Position numbers and translations under genes: made by a program. The notes beneath the pieces were generated by a model, which worked only from the letters and a program-made list of their open reading frames with translations, did not search any database and had not been told where the DNA came from. Below, one piece after another: positions 8,274 through 15,493 of a stretch of 64,000 bases of DNA (positions within the stretch are counted from its first letter, which is position 1; each line of letters opens with the position of its first letter). Source of the DNA: Bacteroides sp. CAG:530 (GTDB lineage: Bacteria > Bacteroidota > Bacteroidia > Bacteroidales > Bacteroidaceae). The stretch lies in NCBI GenBank assembly GCA_000434735.1, contig FR881278.1:11366-75365 (forward strand). The letters are read 5' to 3'.

Positions 8274-8857
8274 TTTGCATCAGTATATTTGCATTGGTTG
8301 GCATGCAGTCTTACATAATCAATAAATGCGGAAGCGTCCTCGGTAATCATTCCGTAACGTGTCTGCACTTTAGGTACATTGGGACGCAGGTCAGAGGGTA
8401 TTTCAAGGGGTGATAAACAACTGAAATAATAGAACTCCTCGCAAATAAGGACGTATTTGCCTTTCAAGTCCTTTACTTTCTTGTCTGCTCCATGATGAAT
8501 GTTGGGCATTTGTATAAATCCGTCCTCCGCAGAAACAACGGGCTGGTAAATATTATCCCCATAGCGTTCCGGCACGTTTTTATCGTCCGTATAAACAGCC
8601 CGTTTTTGTGGATATTGTTCCCAGTATTCTCCAAAGGTAAGTTTACGGGCTACTTTAGCCAGATATACAAGTTTCTCCCTTCCTTGTTCCGTAGGCGAAT
8701 GTGCAATGTGTGCAGACGTCCATCCCGCAATCCATTCTCCTACTTTTGTGTTGAGCCTCATGTATGGTTTGCATGTAGCCAGTGTCAATACTCCAAACAG
8801 TGGATTGGGGGCAAACCTGTTGTCATGAGCCATTTTGTAGCTGTAAAGTCTTTCCAT
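8270..8857 (-). CDS. Nmad2-family putative nucleotide-modification protein
   Basis: 195 aa. The start LYSYKMAHDNRFAPNPLFGV followed by LTLATCKPYMR and VGEWIAGWTS has the Nmad2 pattern (SYxxxxDxxFAPNPxxGxxTLAxCKP, then VGDWxxG). Further on it has ERYGDNIYQP (105-114) and YVLICEEFYYFS (144-155), also typical. It is the first gene of a two-gene minus-strand operon with Nmad3. A divergent 158-bp intergenic region separates it from the plus-strand cargo pair. Biochemical activity of the family is undetermined; a nucleotide- or DNA-modification role is inferred from published context predictions. The pairing of Nmad2 with Nmad3 strengthens both calls. Confidence 0.7.
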   Translation of the reverse strand: MERLYSYKMAHDNRFAPNPLFGVLTLATCKPYMRLNTKVGEWIAGWTSAHIAHSPTEQGREKLVYLAKVARKLTFGEYWEQYPQKRAVYTDDKNVPERYGDNIYQPVVSAEDGFIQMPNIHHGADKKVKDLKGKYVLICEEFYYFSCLSPLEIPSDLRPNVPKVQTRYGMITEDASAFIDYVRLHANQCKYTDAK

Positions 8858-8965
8858 TGCCAGTGATTATTGAGGTTATTTAAGTCTTAATACCTATATT
8901 TACTTTTTATGGTACGAATATAAGATAATTTATCTTTAAATTCAACAGGTATGGCTTTTTTAAGC

Positions 8966-8974
8966 TATATTTGT
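8966..8974 (+). promoter_or_regulatory. -7 promoter box for the 107-aa / HD hydrolase pair
   Basis: TATATTTGT, a good match to TAnnTTTG, 42 bp upstream of the ATG at 9016, within the divergent region opposite the Nmad2 gene. Confidence 0.55.
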
Positions 8975-9015
8975 GTCAGACATAGCTCAAACCCTACAAA
9001 ATATCACAAAATGAA

Positions 9016-9339
9016 ATGAATACAGGTATCATAGATAGAGATAGAGTAAAAGTTGCCGTATATAATCGAATCAAATTTGAACTTCCAACAGCTATTTGGG
9101 AAGCAATCGATACGGCTTTCGGCGATTACTGGAATGATGTCATAGGTTTTGGCAATTATGTAGGTTTTGAAGAAACCGTAAATTACATAGACAATCAATT
9201 AAAAAAGAAGAAGATAATGTTTTCGTATGATAAGTTGGAAGATATTGTCAACATTATATATGACTATATTGAAATGACAGGTGGCTTTTTGGATGAAGAC
9301 ACACTTGCCATTCCACGTGCACCGTTAACCGATGAATAA
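9016..9339 (+). CDS. Unrecognised 107-aa cytoplasmic protein of the element
   Basis: I do not recognise this family. The protein is small and acidic with no signal peptide or membrane segment, and is predicted largely helical (for example LEDIVNIIYDYIEMTGG near residues 74-90). The ATG at 9016 follows a TATATTTGT promoter box. It is followed after 19 bp by the HD hydrolase gene, so the two are probably co-transcribed. By position it could be a partner, inhibitor or antitoxin of that protein, but nothing in the sequence shows this. Confidence 0.65.
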   Translation: MNTGIIDRDRVKVAVYNRIKFELPTAIWEAIDTAFGDYWNDVIGFGNYVGFEETVNYIDNQLKKKKIMFSYDKLEDIVNIIYDYIEMTGGFLDEDTLAIPRAPLTDE

Positions 9340-9358
9340 TTATAAAAACTAAAATAAT

Positions 9359-9787
9359 ATGTTGAACAAGGCTTTAGACATTGCTTATAAAGCTCATTTG
9401 GGGCAGATAGACAAGGCTGGTGCTCCTTATATACTTCATCCTATGAGGGTGGTATTGCACTGCCAAACAGAAGATGAAAAGATTGTGGCATTGTTGCACG
9501 ATGTAGTGGAAGATACTCCTATCACATTGGAAGAACTAAAAACACAAGGTTTTAGCGATGACGTGTTGGCTGCTTTAAAATGCCTGACTAAAATAAAGGG
9601 TGAGGACTACCAAACATTTATCCAGCGTGTAGCAACCAATCCGCTTGCCGTAAAAGTTAAAATACAGGATTTGAAAGACAACATGGACTTGTCCCGCTTG
9701 GGTGGTAAGCCACATTGGAAAATGGAAACCTATAAAGAGGCTTTAATTTATCTTGAACAATACCTTAAAAAATCCGAATGCAAATAA
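9359..9787 (+). CDS. SpoT-like HD-domain phosphohydrolase (small alarmone hydrolase type)
   Basis: 142 aa, a single HD domain. Metal and substrate motifs of the RelA/SpoT hydrolase class are visible: His13, then GAPYILHP (His27), LLHDVVEDT (His47-Asp48 and Glu51-Asp52) and VKIQDLKDNM (Asp104, Asn108). No synthetase, TGS or ACT domain follows, so it is a stand-alone small hydrolase. Known for the class: removal of the 3' pyrophosphate from (p)ppGpp or related nucleotides. In this element it is paired with a 107-aa unknown protein and lies opposite Nmad2-Nmad3, suggesting nucleotide-based conflict or protection. Substrate is not predictable from sequence. Confidence 0.82.
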   Translation: MLNKALDIAYKAHLGQIDKAGAPYILHPMRVVLHCQTEDEKIVALLHDVVEDTPITLEELKTQGFSDDVLAALKCLTKIKGEDYQTFIQRVATNPLAVKVKIQDLKDNMDLSRLGGKPHWKMETYKEALIYLEQYLKKSECK

Positions 9788-9831
9788 ATACGACAGCGGC
9801 AATTTGCCTTTATTTGCACCAAGTTTCCCGA

Positions 9832-9854
9832 AAACTTTAATCGAAATTTATTCG
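9832..9854. repeat. Right-end copy of the 23-bp subterminal repeat
   Basis: Exact copy of 3673-3695 (contains AAACTTTAATCGAAATTTA). Candidate integrase arm site near attR. Confidence 0.6.
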
Positions 9855-9862
9855 TAGGTAAC

Positions 9863-9897
9863 AAAAAAGGAGTTAGGCAACAGCTTAACTCCTTTAT
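9863..9897 (-). terminator. Terminator facing attR (ends the tRNA-half transcript)
   Basis: AAAGGAGTTA pairs perfectly with TAACTCCTTT across a 10-nt gap. On the minus strand the stem is followed by TTTTTTG. It lies about 45 bp beyond the truncated tRNA half and would stop transcription from the native tRNA promoter before it enters the HD hydrolase gene in antisense. Confidence 0.75.
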
Positions 9898-9940
9898 ATT
9901 TAGTAATTTGTATTTCTATTTATTAAGGCTCATTTCAATA

Positions 9941-9980
9941 CCCCCAGACGCGTACTCTAACCGGGCTGAGCTACACCCCG
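9941..9980 (-). pseudogene. Orphan tRNA-Pro 5' half with an intact promoter
   Basis: First 40 nt of tRNA-Pro(GGG), including the D arm and the GGG anticodon, with no 3' half. It keeps a full -33/-7 promoter and runs into the terminator at 9863-9897. A chimeric RNA of about 120 nt is predicted. Confidence 0.75.
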
Positions 9981-10011
9981 AATTGCGGATGCAAAGGTAC
10001 GCCTTTATTTG
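9941..10011. repeat. attR: right copy of the 71-bp direct repeat
   Basis: Perfect copy of 3395-3465. Contains tRNA-Pro nucleotides 1-40 (9941-9980, minus strand) and the -7 box TACCTTTGC at 9991-9999. Beyond it, at 10019-10022, is the chromosomal -33 TTTG at 19-bp spacing, so the native promoter is intact on this side. Confidence 0.9.
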
Positions 10012-10022
10012 AAATTTGCAAA
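9991..10022 (-). promoter_or_regulatory. Native tRNA-Pro promoter left on the attR side
   Basis: Minus strand: -33 TTTG at 10019-10022, 19-bp spacer, -7 TACCTTTGC at 9991-9999. Same spacing and boxes as the promoter of the second tRNA-Pro gene. Confidence 0.7.
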
Positions 10023-10150
10023 CGTCTTCCCACATTTTATTTATGGAAATATTAGCTGTACCATCGCTACGCATAGCCAAAGCCATGTAATACAAGCATT
10101 AAGACTATTTTCTTTTAAAGATAAAAATGAAAGAATGACACAATAAATTT

Positions 10151-10261
10151 TCAAATCATATGGTTAGTCTTGAGCCACTTTTTCCCAGATGGTGTAAGAC
10201 ACCATAAGAGGAATATGGCGCATGGTACGCCCATAGCTAACAACATTACAATAGTTCCCAT
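10151..10261 (-). CDS. 36-aa single-pass membrane microprotein
   Basis: The ATG at 10261 overlaps the stop codon of the 62-aa gene upstream (TAATG), so the two are translationally coupled. The product starts MGTIVMLLAMGVPCAIFLLW, one clear membrane helix, then a short basic tail (TPSGKKWLKTNHMI). I recall similar tiny proteins next to this partner in other Bacteroides but know no function. Confidence 0.55.
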   Translation of the reverse strand: MGTIVMLLAMGVPCAIFLLWCLTPSGKKWLKTNHMI

Positions 10262-10449
10262 TATTTGCCCTCCTTTTTATTTGTAAGTAATAAACCTGTT
10301 ATAAGTAAGCTGATGGAAGTGAAGAGACTCAATCCATACACAATCCATTTCATTTCTTCCAAATCCTTAAACAGCGAAGCTATAAACACGGCTGTCAGAG
10401 TGTATTTGGAAATGTCAATCAAATAATTTCCTAATTTTTCTTTCCACAT
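10261..10449 (-). CDS. Small membrane protein (DUF6722-like), 62 aa
   Basis: 62 aa with two predicted membrane helices (about 15-28 and 33-54: IVYGLSLFTSISLLITGLLL) and a lysine-rich C-terminus. It looks like the Bacteroidetes family DUF6722, of unknown function. Coupled by a TAATG overlap to the 36-aa membrane protein downstream. It lies just outside the right end of the integrated element, so it belongs to the chromosome. Confidence 0.65.
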   Translation of the reverse strand: MWKEKLGNYLIDISKYTLTAVFIASLFKDLEEMKWIVYGLSLFTSISLLITGLLLTNKKEGK

Positions 10450-10626
10450 AATGCAAATATATTAAAAATTAATCGATAGTTTGTCTTATTAGTAACTGTT
10501 TTTGATTTAAAGTAGATAATAGCGGAAGAATCATCCAGTATCATTTTAAATCACTACATTTGCCGCATACTACATGTCTAACAAAAGTAGGATGCTACAG
10601 CCAACGATATAAAAATTATAATATAT

Positions 10627-11808
10627 ATGAGTGAAACTTATAACTTCGATAAAATAATAGACCGTAGAGGCAGCGGCGCACTAAAAACCGATGCCCTGCA
10701 AGAACTTTACGGACGCAGTGACTTAATACCTCTATGGGTAGCCGACATGGACTTTGAACTCCCGTCGTTCATACTCGACCCACTGCGCAAACGCTTGGAA
10801 CACCCCGTATTCGGCTATACTGCAGAGCCTGCCGACTATTGGCCATCGGTAATCGACTGGATAAAAAGTCATCACGGATGGGATGTGAAACGCGAATGGC
10901 TCACCTACATACCTGGCATAGTAAAAGGCATAGGTATGGTGATAAACGTATTCCTGAAAGAAGACGAAAAGGTAATTATACAGCCACCCGTATACCATCC
11001 GTTCCGCCTTACTCCACTGGGCAACAAGCGCGAAGTTGTATTCAATCCGCTACGCGAGAACGCCAACGGATTATACTCTATGGACTTTGAGAATCTGGAA
11101 GCGGTGGCAGACGAGAAATGCAAACTGCTCATCCTTGCCAACCCTCATAATCCTGGCGGTATAGTATGGGATAGAGAAACATTGGTTCGTCTGGCCGATT
11201 TCTGCTACGAGCATAACATCTTGGTTATCTCGGACGAAATTCATTGCGACCTTGCCCTCTGGGGACATAAGCACATTCCGTTTGCTTCCGTATCAGAGAA
11301 AGCCGCACAGAACAGCATCACATTCGGTGCGCCGACAAAGACATTCAACTTGGCAGGTATCGTCAGCTCGTACGCCATTGTGCCTAATGAGACTATCCGT
11401 ACACGTTTCTATGATTGGATGACCGCCAATGAACTGAATTCGCCTAATATGTTCGCTCCGATAGTAACCATCGCCGCATTCCGTCACGGAGAACCTTACA
11501 GACAGCAATTGTTACATTACATAGAGCAGAATATAGAATTCGTGATAGACTACTGCAAGGAAAATATTCCGCAGATAAAACCCGTACGTCCAGAAGCCTC
11601 GTTCCTTATATGGTTAGACTGTAGAGGTTTGAAGCTGAAGCAGGAAGACTTAATCGACTTATTCGTAAACAAGGCGCATCTGGCACTGAATGAAGGCTCC
11701 ATGTTCGGTCACGAAGGCGAAGGATTCATGCGATTCAACGTAGGCTCGCCACGGGCTATCATAGAGCAAGCCATGAAGCAACTGAAAGAGGCAGTAGACG
11801 CTCTCTAA
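10627..11808 (+). CDS. MalY/PatB-family PLP-dependent aminotransferase / C-S lyase
   Basis: 393 aa, a fold-type I aminotransferase of the MalY/PatB group. Visible features: the substrate-side start LWVADMDFELP (36-46), ANPHNPGG (171-178, Asn for PLP), SDEIHCDL (202-209, Asp203 to pyridine N) and the PLP lysine Lys238 in GAPTKTFNLAG. The family includes cystathionine beta-lyases and regulatory MalY; here a C-S lyase acting on cystathionine or cysteine conjugates is the likeliest role. The gene is monocistronic with a terminator. The exact substrate cannot be read from sequence. Confidence 0.88.
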   Translation: MSETYNFDKIIDRRGSGALKTDALQELYGRSDLIPLWVADMDFELPSFILDPLRKRLEHPVFGYTAEPADYWPSVIDWIKSHHGWDVKREWLTYIPGIVKGIGMVINVFLKEDEKVIIQPPVYHPFRLTPLGNKREVVFNPLRENANGLYSMDFENLEAVADEKCKLLILANPHNPGGIVWDRETLVRLADFCYEHNILVISDEIHCDLALWGHKHIPFASVSEKAAQNSITFGAPTKTFNLAGIVSSYAIVPNETIRTRFYDWMTANELNSPNMFAPIVTIAAFRHGEPYRQQLLHYIEQNIEFVIDYCKENIPQIKPVRPEASFLIWLDCRGLKLKQEDLIDLFVNKAHLALNEGSMFGHEGEGFMRFNVGSPRAIIEQAMKQLKEAVDAL

Positions 11809-11829
11809 AAATAAATACATAAAGAAATA

Positions 11830-11879
11830 GCAGCTCCTTACGTTATTCACAAAATGGCGTAAGGAGCTTTCTTTTTTTG
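11830..11879 (+). terminator. Terminator after the MalY/PatB gene
   Basis: AGCTCCTTACG pairs with CGTAAGGAGCT across a 15-nt loop, followed by TTCTTTTTTT. Confidence 0.85.
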
Positions 11880-11959
11880 TAGTGACAACATTAAAAGTTA
11901 TGAGAGAAAAGTTGCCCGATAAACGGAAAAACTATATCAGGTCATGTATCTGTTGCGAC

Positions 11960-12062
11960 AAAGTCGTCTTACTTCGAACGAGGTGAATGCTTACTTCGAC
12001 CGAAGTAAGCACGTTGACCGACTCGAAGTGAACGCTCACATCGGTCGAAGTAAGACAACTTT
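11960..12062. repeat. 103-bp composite palindromic repeat, copy 1
   Basis: The ends AAAGTCGTCTTACTTCGA and TCGAAGTAAGACAACTTT are inverted. Inside is CTTACTTCGACCGAAGTAAG, a 20-bp palindrome built from the same CTTACTTCG unit. A second 103-bp element with the same ends lies at 31454-31556, with the inner blocks in a different arrangement. Both lie in intergenic DNA. The remaining DNA between 11880 and 12239 holds no gene I can support. Confidence 0.8.
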
Positions 12063-12239
12063 ATTAAAGATTTTCATGACATGCCTCGCAGACGCTGATG
12101 ATTGGCAAGATATGGTGATGCAATGATAAAGTCAGGAGTGAGCTGGGAAAGAATTTCTCCCCGACTTAAAATAACCGAAGTTTGCATGTAATAAAATAAA
12201 GCGTTTATTTTGCGGTAGATATAACAAAAACTAAAATAT

Positions 12240-14498
12240 ATGTCCGAGTTAACTCCTCTGATTAGCGATTTGGCCCTGATACTGATATGTGCCGGAGTCA
12301 TGACTCTATTGTTTAAAAAGCTAAAGCAGCCGCTGGTGTTGGGATACATCGTAGCAGGCTTTGTGTGTAGTCCTCATTTTGCATTTACCCCCTCCGTAGT
12401 CGATTCTGCCAACATAAACACTTGGTCTGAAATAGGTGTGATATTCCTTCTTTTCGCATTAGGTTTGGAATTCAGTTTCAAGAAACTGATGAAAGTGGGA
12501 GGGTCCGCTATCATGTCGGCATGCACCATAATATTCTGTATGATAATGGTGGGAATATTCACCGGATGGTTGTTCGACTGGAAACGCATGGACTGCCTAT
12601 TCTTGGGAGGTATGTTGGCCATGTCTTCTACTACTATTATATATAAGGCATTCGATGATATGGGATTGCGGCAGCAACGCTTCGCCGGATTGGTGCTGAG
12701 TATACTTATACTAGAAGATATATTGGCTATCGTATTGATGGTTATACTATCCACGTTGGCCGTAAGCCAGAACTTCGAGGGAGGAGAAATGGTGTACAGC
12801 ATACTTAAACTGGTATTCTTCCTTACCTTATGGTTTGTGGTAGGTATATATCTTATACCATTGTTCCTGAAGAAAGTCCGCCCGCTTATGAGCAACGAAA
12901 CCCTGCTTATCGTATCACTTGCCATGTGTTTCGGCATGGTGTACGGAGCTGCATCCGTAGGATTCTCTCCGGCATTCGGTGCGTTTGTAATGGGTTCTAT
13001 CTTGTCAGAAACCCTCGACTCAGAGCATATAGAGAAACTTGTATCGCCGGTAAAAGACTTGTTTGGCGCCATCTTTTTCGTATCAGTGGGTATGATGGTA
13101 GACCCAACGATGATAGTGGAATACCGCTACCCGATTATTGCATTAGTCATTGCGGTAATTTTAGGACAAACCATATTCGGTACTTTAGGAGTATTGCTAT
13201 CCGGACAACCGCTTAAGATAGCCATGCAGAGCGGCTTCAGCTTAACACAGATAGGCGAGTTTGCTTTCATCATCGCATCGCTTGGCGTAAGTCTGCATGT
13301 AACGAGCAATTTCCTCTATCCCATAGTAGTGGCGGTGTCGGTAATAACCACATTTATTACACCGTATATGATTAGGTTGGCAGTACCTATATATAATATT
13401 ATCGACAAATATATGCCAGAACGCTGGCGCAGATTACTTGACCGCTACTCATCGGGCACATCGTCGGTAAATCACGAGAACAATTGGAAGAAACTGGTAA
13501 GTGCCATTCTGCGTATCGTCTTGATATTCTCTGTAGTATCTATAGCTATCACAATACTTTGCTTGCACTTCCTGTCGCCTTTCTGCATCAGGGTTATCGG
13601 TGATTTCTGGGGACGTGTGGTATGTGCCGTTCTCACATTACTGTTTATAGCTCCGTTCCTACGTGCCATGATTATGAAGAAAAACCACTCCATAGAGTTC
13701 AAGGCATTATGGAGCGACAGCCGTTTTAACCGCGCACCGCTCATCTTTATCATTCTGCTGCGTGTGGCCATAGCGATAGTATTCGTGATGACAATCATAG
13801 AAAACCTGTTCCAGGCATCTGCCGCCATCATAGTGGGAGTGGCAATTCTGGCTGTATTCGGAATGATAGCTTCGCGCTTCCTTAAGAAACAATCTATCGT
13901 GATAGAGCGCACATTCGTGCAGAATCTTCGCTCTAAGGATATGCGCCAAGAATATCTGGGAGAAAAAGCTCCGCAATATGCCGGAAAACTCGTCGACCGC
14001 GACCTGCACTTGAGCGACTTTAAGATACCTGCCGACTCTTCATGGGCCGGAAAGACACTGAAAGAACTCGACCTGAGCCGGAAGTACGGAGTAATGATTT
14101 CGTCTATTATACGTGGCACACACCGTGTTAACATACCCGACGGAAGCTCACGTGTATTTCCGGATGATACTATACAGGCTATAGGGTCGGACGAGCAGCT
14201 TTCGGTATTTGCCGATCAGGTTGATAAAGCCGTAATATCTTATGCCGACGAAGATTTCGAGAAGCGAGAGATGAAGCTGACGCAGTTTATAATCACCCCC
14301 AACTCCTCATTTGTTGGAAAAACTATTATCAGTACATCAATTCGTAACAGCTACCACTGTTTGGTAGTGGGCGTAGAAGCCGATGGCGACGACAAGCTGT
14401 CTAAACCCGATGTAAACCGCCCGTTCGCTCCGAATGACGTGGTATGGATAGTAGGCGAAGAAGACAACTTAAGCAAGTTGTTTGCCGCAATAGAATAA
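12240..14498 (+). CDS. Kef/CPA2-type cation:proton antiporter with two RCK_C domains
   Basis: 752 aa. Residues 1-390 form a Na_H_exchanger domain with about 12 helices (GYIVAGFVCSP, LFALGLEFSFKKL and GAFVMGSILSE are family-typical). A further membrane region spans about 420-540. The C-terminus has two RCK_C/TrkA-C modules: about 585-665 (SSWAGKTLKELDL, DTIQAIGS) and 675-750 (SSFVGKTII, DVVWIVGE). No Rossmann RCK_N domain is visible between them and the membrane part, unlike KefB/KefC. Likely role: K+ or Na+/H+ exchange in the inner membrane, gated by a ligand at the RCK_C modules. Confidence 0.88.
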   Translation: MSELTPLISDLALILICAGVMTLLFKKLKQPLVLGYIVAGFVCSPHFAFTPSVVDSANINTWSEIGVIFLLFALGLEFSFKKLMKVGGSAIMSACTIIFCMIMVGIFTGWLFDWKRMDCLFLGGMLAMSSTTIIYKAFDDMGLRQQRFAGLVLSILILEDILAIVLMVILSTLAVSQNFEGGEMVYSILKLVFFLTLWFVVGIYLIPLFLKKVRPLMSNETLLIVSLAMCFGMVYGAASVGFSPAFGAFVMGSILSETLDSEHIEKLVSPVKDLFGAIFFVSVGMMVDPTMIVEYRYPIIALVIAVILGQTIFGTLGVLLSGQPLKIAMQSGFSLTQIGEFAFIIASLGVSLHVTSNFLYPIVVAVSVITTFITPYMIRLAVPIYNIIDKYMPERWRRLLDRYSSGTSSVNHENNWKKLVSAILRIVLIFSVVSIAITILCLHFLSPFCIRVIGDFWGRVVCAVLTLLFIAPFLRAMIMKKNHSIEFKALWSDSRFNRAPLIFIILLRVAIAIVFVMTIIENLFQASAAIIVGVAILAVFGMIASRFLKKQSIVIERTFVQNLRSKDMRQEYLGEKAPQYAGKLVDRDLHLSDFKIPADSSWAGKTLKELDLSRKYGVMISSIIRGTHRVNIPDGSSRVFPDDTIQAIGSDEQLSVFADQVDKAVISYADEDFEKREMKLTQFIITPNSSFVGKTIISTSIRNSYHCLVVGVEADGDDKLSKPDVNRPFAPNDVVWIVGEEDNLSKLFAAIE

Positions 14499-14536
14499 AG
14501 AAGCACATTTAAGTATAACTAAAACGATATAGAATT

Positions 14537-14962
14537 ATGAAAAGTGATCCTAAAGACTGTCTCTACTGTCAGAACAATGAGACATTGCACAATTTGATGA
14601 TTGAAATAGCTCAGCTAAGCGTTTCTAGAGTATTCTTGTTTAAGGAACAGACCTACAGAGGACGTTGCCTGGTAGCATACAAAGACCATGTAAACGACTT
14701 GAATGAACTTAGCGATGCCGACCGTAACGCTTTCATGGCAGACGTAGTGCGCGTAACACGAGCTATGGACAAAGCTTTCCACCCGGAAAAGATTAACTAC
14801 GGAGCATACAGCGACAAGTTGTCTCATCTTCATTTCCACTTGGCTCCTAAATATGTAGACGGTCCTGACTACGGAGGCACATTTCAGATGAACCCAGGAA
14901 AGGTTTACCTTACCGACGCTGAATATCAAGAGCTGATAGACGCTATAAAGGCTAATTTATAA
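14537..14962 (+). CDS. HIT-family nucleotide-binding hydrolase
   Basis: 141 aa. The histidine triad is HLHFHLAPK (His97, His99, His101). An N-terminal CLYC pair (Cys8, Cys11) resembles the zinc-binding start of many HIT proteins. The family hydrolyses nucleoside phosphoramidates or dinucleoside polyphosphates. It starts 38 bp after the antiporter gene and may be co-transcribed with it; the two share the downstream bidirectional terminator. Substrate unknown. Confidence 0.9.
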   Translation: MKSDPKDCLYCQNNETLHNLMIEIAQLSVSRVFLFKEQTYRGRCLVAYKDHVNDLNELSDADRNAFMADVVRVTRAMDKAFHPEKINYGAYSDKLSHLHFHLAPKYVDGPDYGGTFQMNPGKVYLTDAEYQELIDAIKANL

Positions 14963-14971
14963 TAAGATTAT

Positions 14972-15025
14972 AAAAACAACAAAAGGACGGAAAGCTTCGG
15001 TGCTATCCGTCCTTTTGTTGTTTTA
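14972..15025. terminator. Bidirectional terminator between HIT and hslR
   Basis: AAAACAACAAAAGGACGGA pairs with TCCGTCCTTTTGTTGTTTT across a 14-nt loop; T-rich in both directions. It serves two convergent genes and overlaps the last bases of hslR. Confidence 0.85.
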
Positions 15026-15460
15026 TTCTTCATCATTTCCGTCTTCGTCATCGCTGTCAAAATCGAAGTCGAAGTCGTCCAAGTATTCAGGAGTAAAGAA
15101 GTCGTCCAAGTCGCGTCGGTCTTTCTTCGTCGGACGTCCGGTACCTTTCGCCCGATTCACAAATCCGCTTATCTTACTCATTTCAAGCAATTCATATTGG
15201 TCGGGGGTGGTAACGTTCTCCATTACATCGGGTACCAGTTTTGCCCCCACTCGTTTCTCGATAGCTTGCAATACTTTAAACGAATAAGTAATGGGCGGCT
15301 TTTTCACCTGTATCACATCGCCCACCTTAATCATGCGTGCCGGTTTAGCCTGCGCTCCGTTTATACATACTCTACCTTTCTTACACGCTTCGGCGGCTAT
15401 GGTACGCGTCTTGAAAATACGCGCTGCCCACATCCATTTGTCTATTCTTGCTTCGGCCAT
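15023..15460 (-). CDS. hslR: S4-domain RNA-binding protein (Hsp15-like)
   Basis: 145 aa. Residues 1-55 are an S4 domain (RIDKWMWAARIFKTRTIAAE, then GRVCINGAQAKPARMIKVGD), as in Hsp15, which binds stalled 50S subunits carrying nascent chain-tRNA. A linker with GRPTKKDRRDLDDFF follows, and a very acidic tail (about 125-145, mostly D/E), common in Bacteroidetes versions. It is the last gene of the rplY-pth-hslR cluster, a ribosome-related context that fits the role. Confidence 0.85.
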   Translation of the reverse strand: MAEARIDKWMWAARIFKTRTIAAEACKKGRVCINGAQAKPARMIKVGDVIQVKKPPITYSFKVLQAIEKRVGAKLVPDVMENVTTPDQYELLEMSKISGFVNRAKGTGRPTKKDRRDLDDFFTPEYLDDFDFDFDSDDEDGNDEE

Positions 15461-15493
15461 AGTAATGCTATGTATTGAAAATAAAGGAAACGG

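Larger units (their letters stand above)
3395..9940. mobile_element. Integrated mobilizable/replicative element, about 6.55 kb, in tRNA-Pro
   Basis: Bounded by 71-bp direct repeats; one repeat unit plus the interior equals 6,546 bp. Contents in order: tyrosine integrase, HTH (Xis-like) protein, II/X-type rolling-circle initiator with an adjacent 100-bp inverted repeat, a minus-strand Nmad2-Nmad3 operon, and a plus-strand pair made of a 107-aa unknown and an HD hydrolase. No conjugation (Tra), capsid or coupling-protein genes were seen. It is therefore best described as an integrative mobilizable or self-replicating element, or a satellite. Short direct repeats (AAACTTTAATC) near both ends may be integrase arm sites. 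Confidence 0.85.
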
